A stretch of 10,212 bases of DNA from Pelagophyceae sp. CCMP2097 (Eukaryota; Sar; Pelagophyceae): assembly GCA_026770575.1 (NCBI GenBank), contig MU657259.1, forward strand, positions 66,337 to 76,548, in the 5' to 3' direction. Shown here piece after piece: positions 5,614 to 10,212 of the stretch. Positions within the stretch are counted from its first letter, which is position 1. The number at the start of each line of letters is the position of its first letter. Below the pieces are notes generated by a model that searched no databases, had not been told where the DNA came from, and was given only the letters and a program-made list of their open reading frames with translations. Made by a program: the position numbers and the translations under genes.

Positions 5614-6880
5614 ATGCGACTCCTCCGCGCCATCGCCTCGATGCTCTGGGTCGCCAGCCTGCCGCGGCTGTGCGGGTCCTTCGGCGTCCCGCGCTCGTCG
5701 CTGCAGAGCGGCGCGCGACGGCCGCGCGCGGCGCGGACGCTCATGGCGCTCGGCCGCATCGCGCTCGTGCGTCGCGCCGCTCCGACGCATCTGGCAAACG
5801 GCGTGCCTAGGTCGGCGCCGGCCCGGGCGACCCGGAGCTGCTGACGATTGCGGCGCTGCGCCTGATCCAGGACCCGGCGGCGTTGATCGTCGCAGACCGC
5901 CTCGTCTCGCCGGAAGTCCTCGCCCTCGTGCGCGGCGAGCTCCGCGTCGCGCGCAAGGCGCCCGGCTGCGCGGAAGAGGCGCAGCAGCAGATCTACGACT
6001 GGCGCGCAGCCGCGCCCGCGAGCCGGATCGGGAAACGCGGCGACGACCGAGCCGGCCTCTTGAGGCTCGAGCGACGCCCGAGGGACGAACCTGTAGGTGC
6101 TGCGACGCGGTGCGCGAGGGCCGCGACGTCGTGCGCCTGAAGATTGGGGATCCGTTTGTGTTCGGCCGCGGAGGCGAGGAGGTCCTCGAGTTCCGGTCCA
6201 AGCTCGGCATCGAGCCGCGCATCGTGTGCGCAACCCGCGGCGGCGGCGGAAACGCAGCGGACCCAGCGCCGTAGGCCGGGCGTCTCGTCGGCCCTCGCGG
6301 CGCCGCTCGCGGCGGGCGTGCCCGTGACGCACCGCGGCGCGTCGCACCAGTGAGTCGCGCGTTTGACGGTCGCCCGGTCGCTCGACTGCGTTTCGGCAGG
6401 CTGGTGATCTCGACGGGGTTCGGCCGCGACGGCACGTCGCCCGAGCTGCCTTGGTACCACGCGCACCAAACAGTCGTCTTCCTCATGGCAGTCGGCCGCC
6501 TGGGCAACGTCACCGACGCCCTGCGCCAGACGCGAGACTTCCCCGACGACTGCCCCGCGTGAGTCACCTGCAGCCGGCGGGTTGGCCCAACGGAAATGCG
6601 CGCGGCGCTCCCACGAAGACAGGCACGCCCTAGGCTCGTCGTGGAGAAGGCGAGCCGTCCGGAGCAGCGGGCGGTCATCGGCGACGTTTCCGACATTGCG
6701 CACTGGGTCGAGACGCACCAACTCAAGGCGCCGTCGACCATTGTGATCGGCCACTCGGTCAGGGTGCTCCACGGCGACCGGCCGCACGGCCTCATCGAGG
6801 GCCTAGCGCGGGAATGGAATCCCGTCCTGGACGACGTCCTGGACGAGGTGGGCGGCTACCTCAAGCCGGTCAGTATATAG
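5614..6880 (+). CDS. Uroporphyrinogen-III C-methyltransferase, probably plastid-targeted (6 exons)
   Basis: Spliced model: 5614-5766, 5811-6001, 6097-6225, 6275-6349, 6400-6558, 6634-6880; 317 aa. The enzyme uses S-adenosylmethionine to methylate uroporphyrinogen III to precorrin-2, the branch point to siroheme. Family motifs in order: [13 protein letters not shown] (51-63), ADRLVS (79-84), [18 protein letters not shown] (126-143), [20 protein letters not shown] (159-178), STGF (187-190) and [13 protein letters not shown] (238-250). The third motif has Ile where Gly is usual. Residues 1-22 look like a signal peptide and are followed by FGVP (23-26) and an Arg/Ser-rich stretch, like the ASA-FAP bipartite plastid presequence of stramenopiles. 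Donors are GTGCGT, GCGCGC, GTGCGC, GTGAGT and GTGAGT. Intron 2 has no GT anywhere that would keep the frame; GC at 6002 gives [15 protein letters not shown], the expected family length. About 30 residues after VLHG (279-282) are an extra C-terminal tail. Bacterial counterparts are CobA and the CysG C-terminal domain. Confidence 0.92.
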
Positions 6881-7087
6881 GCTTGATATAGGATTCCTAC
6901 AATTGTAGCGGCCTTTCGGTCGCCTCCCACTTTTACATATCACGGCCGCCCCACGTGGATGCATCCAAGGGACTCTCACCGTGCAACCCCTGACGAAGAG
7001 AGGCTCGCTAGCTGGGCTCCCTCGGGAACCGCGGTCAAGTTTGTTCTTGATTTGGGTCAGAATTTGGACTCGGAATTTTAAATTTGG
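6881..7087. other. Intergenic region between methyltransferase and hydrolase
   Basis: This 207-base gap must hold the 3' end of the methyltransferase gene and the promoter of the next gene. A 12-base palindrome, CTACAATTGTAG, lies at 6897-6908. The last ~50 bases before 7088 are AT-rich. No canonical AATAAA or TATA box stands out. Confidence 0.45.
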
Positions 7088-8780
7088 ATGTCGCCGAAGT
7101 TTAGCGAAAGAATTTCGAACTCTTCCCAGCGCTTGGTTCCGAAGGACGCAGGGCTCGGCAGTGTCGCGCCCCTGAACATGTCGCTCGAGGACGCGCCGGC
7201 GCTGCTCGAGGACCTGCCTGCGCTGCTGGCGCAGCACGAGGCCGTTGTCGGCGTCTCCGTCGCGGTCCTCCGCGGCCGCGCCGCCGACGGCGGCGCGGCC
7301 GTCACGGCGGCCTGCGCGGGCTGGGCCGTGCGCGACGAGGCGCGCATGGATGCGGAGACGTGGCTGCAGATCGCCTCGCTGTCCAAGACCGTCGGCACCG
7401 CCTTTGCGCTCGAGACGTAAACGACCGCGCCGGGAGTTGGAACACCCGAGGAATGTTGGTTCGACGAAGCGGATGCAGAGGCCCGCATCGTCGCCGTCGC
7501 ACGCGGTCGACGACTAGGTTCCGCGAGCGCGGCATCTCGACTGCGCAGTCTGCCAACGCTTTGCTGGCGCGCCTCGGGTCGCGCTGGGCTCTGCGCGGCG
7601 CCGACGCGCAGCATTCGGCTTACGCCGACGCGGTGACGGTGGCGCAGCTCGTGAACCACACGGCGCTGGGCATGCACTACGTACCCGGGGTGCACGTGCC
7701 CGAGTCGGCAATGCCGTCGGCCGTGGACATGCTCTCCGGCGCCGCCGTGGAGCACGGCTACGCGGCTCTCCTCGTCGAGCGCGCGCCCGGGGTGCACTTC
7801 AAGTACTCTGGCGGCGGGTTTATCGTGCTCCAGCACGTCCTCGAGCTCGTCTACGGCACACCCGTGGACGAGGCCCTATTGCCCTTCCTCGCAAAGTGCG
7901 GCGCTGCGGACCTCGGCTTTAGCTTCGAGGCCTACGGCGGCGTCGCAAACGTCGCGGACGGCTACTACGACGACGGCCGCGCGGTCCCCGGCCGCGGCGG
8001 CCTCGCGTTCCCGCCGCTCGCCGCCGGCGGCCGAGGCACACCCACGGCCGTCGCAAAGTTCCTCTTCGAACTCGCAGAGGCGTACCACGGCCGCGGCCAA
8101 GCGTGCGTCCCCTCGAAACGGCGGACCCCGCGTCGCGCGGACCCATAAACGCAGGATCTCAGAGGCCACGGCCCACGCGATGCTGGATCGCGAGAACCTC
8201 GTCGACCTCGGGAGCCTCGACTTTATGCGCGCGAGGGTGCGCCGCCGCGCCGCACCGCCGTCGCGGACGCCTGAGATTAGGCGGGCCTCGGCGTCTTCGT
8301 CGCGCGAGCGGGGCCCAACTCGGTCATGCTGCACCAGGCGGCCAACGACGGCTTCCGCGGCGTCTACGTCGTCTGCTTCGACGGGCCGGACGCCGCCAAC
8401 GGGCCAGTCGGCTTCGTCGTCCTCGCCAACGGTGAGACTTTTGGACCGCCGATTTGGACCGCCGCGCGGACCGCGGCTGAGAGAGGCCCGGGAGCCGCAA
8501 ACACCGCCGGCCAGGCGACAACGCTGCCACGTTCCTGAACTGCGACGTCTGCGTGGCGCTGCTGCGGGAGCTGCGCCTCGAGGGCGTGGACCTGGCGCTT
8601 CTGGCGTCGGACGTACAAAAGGCCGAGCTCCTTGCTGCACCCCAGGAACAAATCGTCAACTTGGGATACAAGGAGCTCGTCTTCCGCGCCTTTGTCGCGG
8701 GCGAAGAAGAAAAGGCCTTTGAGAACGACACGCTCGTCGGAAGCCTCTGCAGCTGCGTCTGGCCGACCGCGTACTTGTAA
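7088..8780 (+). CDS. Serine beta-lactamase-like hydrolase (5 exons)
   Basis: Spliced model: 7088-7416, 7518-8102, 8155-8236, 8281-8431, 8515-8780; 470 aa. It belongs to the serine beta-lactamase/penicillin-binding-protein-like fold (class C, esterase and LACTB relatives). The SxxK motif is SLSK at 97-100 in LQIASLSKTVGTAFALE; Ser97 is the expected nucleophile. LVNHTALGMH (154-163) matches the family's LLTHTSGL region. The second motif is Tyr206-Ser-Gly in FKYSGGGFIVLQHVLE, with Gly where Asn is common. AGLGVFVAR at 333-341 and HQAANDGFRG at 350-359 occupy the third-motif region; the usual HxG is HQA here. The C-terminal ~85 residues after LANGD are not recognised. Eukaryotic members are mostly peptidases or esterases, so antibiotic hydrolysis should not be assumed. 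Donors are GTAAAC, GTGCGT, GTGCGC and GTGAGA. No signal peptide is evident. The start could also be the in-frame ATG at 7178. Confidence 0.85.
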
Positions 8781-9213
8781 GGCCCGCCTTTAAAGCGAGG
8801 CCGAGTGCAGCCGCGGCTCGCGACTCGCCATGCTCCGAGGATAGCGACCCTCGTCGCAGGCGACTCTTTCAAGTCATTACTTACGACATGAGCCACCCTC
8901 GCTCGAGTTCCTCGCTCGGGACGGACACCCCCTCGAGGTGTCGTCTTCTCGACGGAGAATCGACTCTGGTCCACCTGCACGAACGTAAAGTCTTTATTAT
9001 TGTTCGTCTCTCGGTGCCGCCGCCCCCTTGCCAGAAAAAAGGCGGGTGCACATGCATATTTGTTTAATTATAGTGGGGCAATGGTCCCATCCAGGACCAT
9101 CTCATGCGTGTCTGCCCGCGTGGTGCTGGATCTGTTGCGCTGGGCCTCGAGTCGTCTTGTGCACTGGTTAAGTGGGACGACGAGGCAGCCGCGCGCGCCG
9201 CGCGAACGCCGCG
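8781..9213. other. Region between two converging genes
   Basis: No gene is supported. The plus-strand hydrolase and the minus-strand small gene converge here. A small perfect hairpin lies at 9081-9100: ATGGTCC and GGACCAT around a 6-base loop. A stretch near 9050-9075 is AT-rich. Open frames crossing it have no protein-like pattern. Confidence 0.45.
8994..8999 (-). terminator. Possible polyadenylation signal of the small minus-strand gene
   Basis: Minus-strand AATAAA (TTTATT on the plus strand) lies 215 bases past the stop codon of the small gene. Position and sequence fit a poly(A) signal, but it is a single six-base match. Confidence 0.35.
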
Positions 9214-9568
9214 CTAATCCTGGTTGGAGACAAACTCCGGGTCGTCACCCTCAAAGTTCGGGTCCTTGGGGTCGTTCTCGACGTAGTCCTCCATGGAGCC
9301 TGCGCAGGGAGGGCGTCGCCGCGTCGCGGCGTAGGACGCAACTTCAACTCATCGGCAATGCCATCGCACCGTCGTCCGTGGGGTCGGTGACGCCAGCTTT
9401 TCGCGTGGCGGCCGAGGCGCCGCCGCCGCGGCGCTTGATGTTGCGCGCGGCGCCGCCAGTCGTCGTCGTCGGCGGCGGCGCGGCGGCGGCCTTGTGCGCG
9501 GGGATACCGTCGCTCTGCTTGTCCTTGACGTCGCTCTTCGAGCCGGGAAGCTTCTCAACAGTGGACAT
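9214..9568 (-). CDS. Small two-exon gene, 94-aa protein of uncertain identity
   Basis: Spliced minus-strand model: 9568-9370 and 9299-9214, with a 70-base intron starting GTGCGA and ending CAG. Splicing is phase 1 and joins TDDG to SMEDYVENDP. The protein starts MSTVEKLPGSKSDVKDKQSD, has an Ala/Pro/Thr linker (27-37), a basic stretch ARNIKRRGGGASAATRKAG (41-59), and an acidic tail with DPKDPNFEGDDPEF (76-89) ending at TAG. The basic segment recalls the cytosolic N-terminus of Sec61 beta, but the transmembrane helix that defines that family is absent in the frame and nearby, so I do not assign it. The balanced, non-repetitive composition of both exons and the clean splice sites support a real gene. 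Whether further exons exist is unknown. Confidence 0.5.
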
Positions 9569-9740
9569 GATGGGGCCTACGCGCGGCGTCAGCGAGGCCT
9601 CGGCGCCGACCGCGCGAAGCGGGGGCTCACGGTGGAGTTGTAGTTCGGTTCGCGAGATTGGTCGGCTTCGATGTCGCTCTCTCTGCTCCTGGGAAAATGC
9701 ACGCTCTCCAGAATGTCCGACGTCGCTCTCTCTCTCCTCG

Positions 9741-9760
9741 GACTTTTCCTCGGAAAAGTC
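9741..9760. repeat. Perfect 9-bp hairpin
   Basis: GACTTTTCC (9741-9749) and GGAAAAGTC (9752-9760) pair perfectly around a 2-base spacer, upstream of the small minus-strand gene. Confidence 0.8.
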
Positions 9761-10006
9761 AGCCGCCTCTCGTGGCGGACGGCGCTGCTCGGTGCAGCGC
9801 GCGCGCGGCTGGGCTCGCATACGAGCCCGTCCGAAGCGAGTCTTGCGAAACTTTTTATAAAACGACGTATGGCTCGAGGGAGTGCTCGCCTTCCTACTCC
9901 GCTTCTTCTTCTATTATTATGCACTCCACTGAGGCTAGACGCGGTTTTCGAGCGCAGCGAGCCGAAATCGCTGAATAAATTTTAGGCCGCTCGTGTAAAA
10001 AGCCTT

Positions 10007-10069
10007 ACCGGACTTAGCTCCGGTTAACGGATCGAACTCCGTTTTTGCTCTCAAACTCCGAACTTGGAG
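10007..10069. repeat. Three consecutive small hairpins, each with a 6-base loop
   Basis: Hairpin 1: ACCGGA (10007-10012) with TCCGGT (10019-10024). Hairpin 2: AACGGA (10026-10031) with TCCGTT (10038-10043). Hairpin 3: CTCC (10056-10059) with GGAG (10066-10069). All loops are 6 bases. The first two units look related (xxCGGA N6 TCCGxx). Confidence 0.7.
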
Positions 10070-10212
10070 GCACTGCCCAGCCGCGCACCGACGTCCCCTG
10101 GGGTCAGGAGTGTCGCGACGGACGCGCCACGACGCCAATACCCCGGAACCGCGAGCCTCCTTTCCCCTGGAGGCGCGCGGGCTGTTTTCGGTGTGTCCGA
10201 AAATGGTCTCGC

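Larger units (their letters stand above)
9569..10212. other. Right-end region without a supported gene
   Basis: The part next to 9568 is probably the 5' region of the small minus-strand gene. A minus-strand TATAAAA lies at 9859-9853, 285 bases before its start codon. CT-rich copies near 9672 and 9720 share GTCGCTCTCTCT. A plus-strand AATAAA at 9974-9979 could end a transcript. Open frames here translate to Arg/Ser-rich sequence without motifs. No tRNA was found: TTCGA-like sequences at 10031-10037 do not sit in a cloverleaf. Confidence 0.4.

Noticed and set aside
5575..6795. Long minus-strand open frame (406 codons) opposite the methyltransferase gene
   Set aside because: It is the antisense shadow of a gene with clear family motifs. 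Its translation is Arg/Pro/Ser-rich without any motif and it crosses introns of the real gene.
9000..9860. Plus-strand open frame of 286 codons
   Set aside because: The translation is Arg/Ser/Pro-rich with no domain. It overlaps the better-supported two-exon gene on the other strand.
10026..10043. TTCGA-like sequence considered as a tRNA T-arm
   Set aside because: The loop has six rather than seven bases, and no acceptor, D or anticodon arms can be found around it on either strand.

Overview
This window looks like nuclear DNA from a photosynthetic eukaryote with a secondary (red-type) plastid. A stramenopile, perhaps a pelagophyte related to Aureococcus, fits best; this is inference. Three things point there. 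The genes are very GC-rich and cut by many short introns (44-131 nt). One gene starts with a signal peptide followed by an FGVP motif, like the bipartite plastid-targeting presequence of stramenopiles. There are no bacterial-style operons or ribosome-binding sites. All gene models below were spliced by hand from reading frame, splice dinucleotides and family conservation. No transcript was available.

Layout. (1) 357-2358, plus strand: a polysaccharide pyruvyl transferase-like protein with a signal peptide, 4 exons, 570 aa. (2) 2359-3903: a gene-poor stretch. It holds a foldback sequence and then a non-autonomous hAT-like DNA transposon at 2869-3717, with terminal inverted repeats, an 8-bp target duplication, subterminal repeats and nested AT-rich palindromes. 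(3) 5479-3904, minus strand: farnesyl diphosphate synthase, 5 exons, 421 aa. (4) 5480-5613: a 134-bp divergent promoter. (5) 5614-6880, plus strand: uroporphyrinogen-III C-methyltransferase (siroheme pathway), probably plastid-targeted, 6 exons, 317 aa. (6) 7088-8780, plus strand: a serine beta-lactamase-like hydrolase, 5 exons, 470 aa. (7) 9568-9214, minus strand: a small two-exon gene for a 94-aa protein of uncertain identity. (8) 9569-10212: no convincing gene, but several hairpins.

The genes do not form one pathway. Farnesyl diphosphate synthase feeds sterol and other isoprenoid synthesis. The methyltransferase makes precorrin-2 for siroheme, the cofactor of nitrite and sulfite reductases. 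The pyruvyl transferase-like protein would modify glycans in the secretory path. The first two share a very short head-to-head promoter and may be co-regulated.

The most notable points are the hAT-like element, two probable GC-AG introns and many GTGCG donors, an intron flanked by a near-duplicated target-like sequence, and a farnesyl diphosphate synthase with altered chain-length residues.
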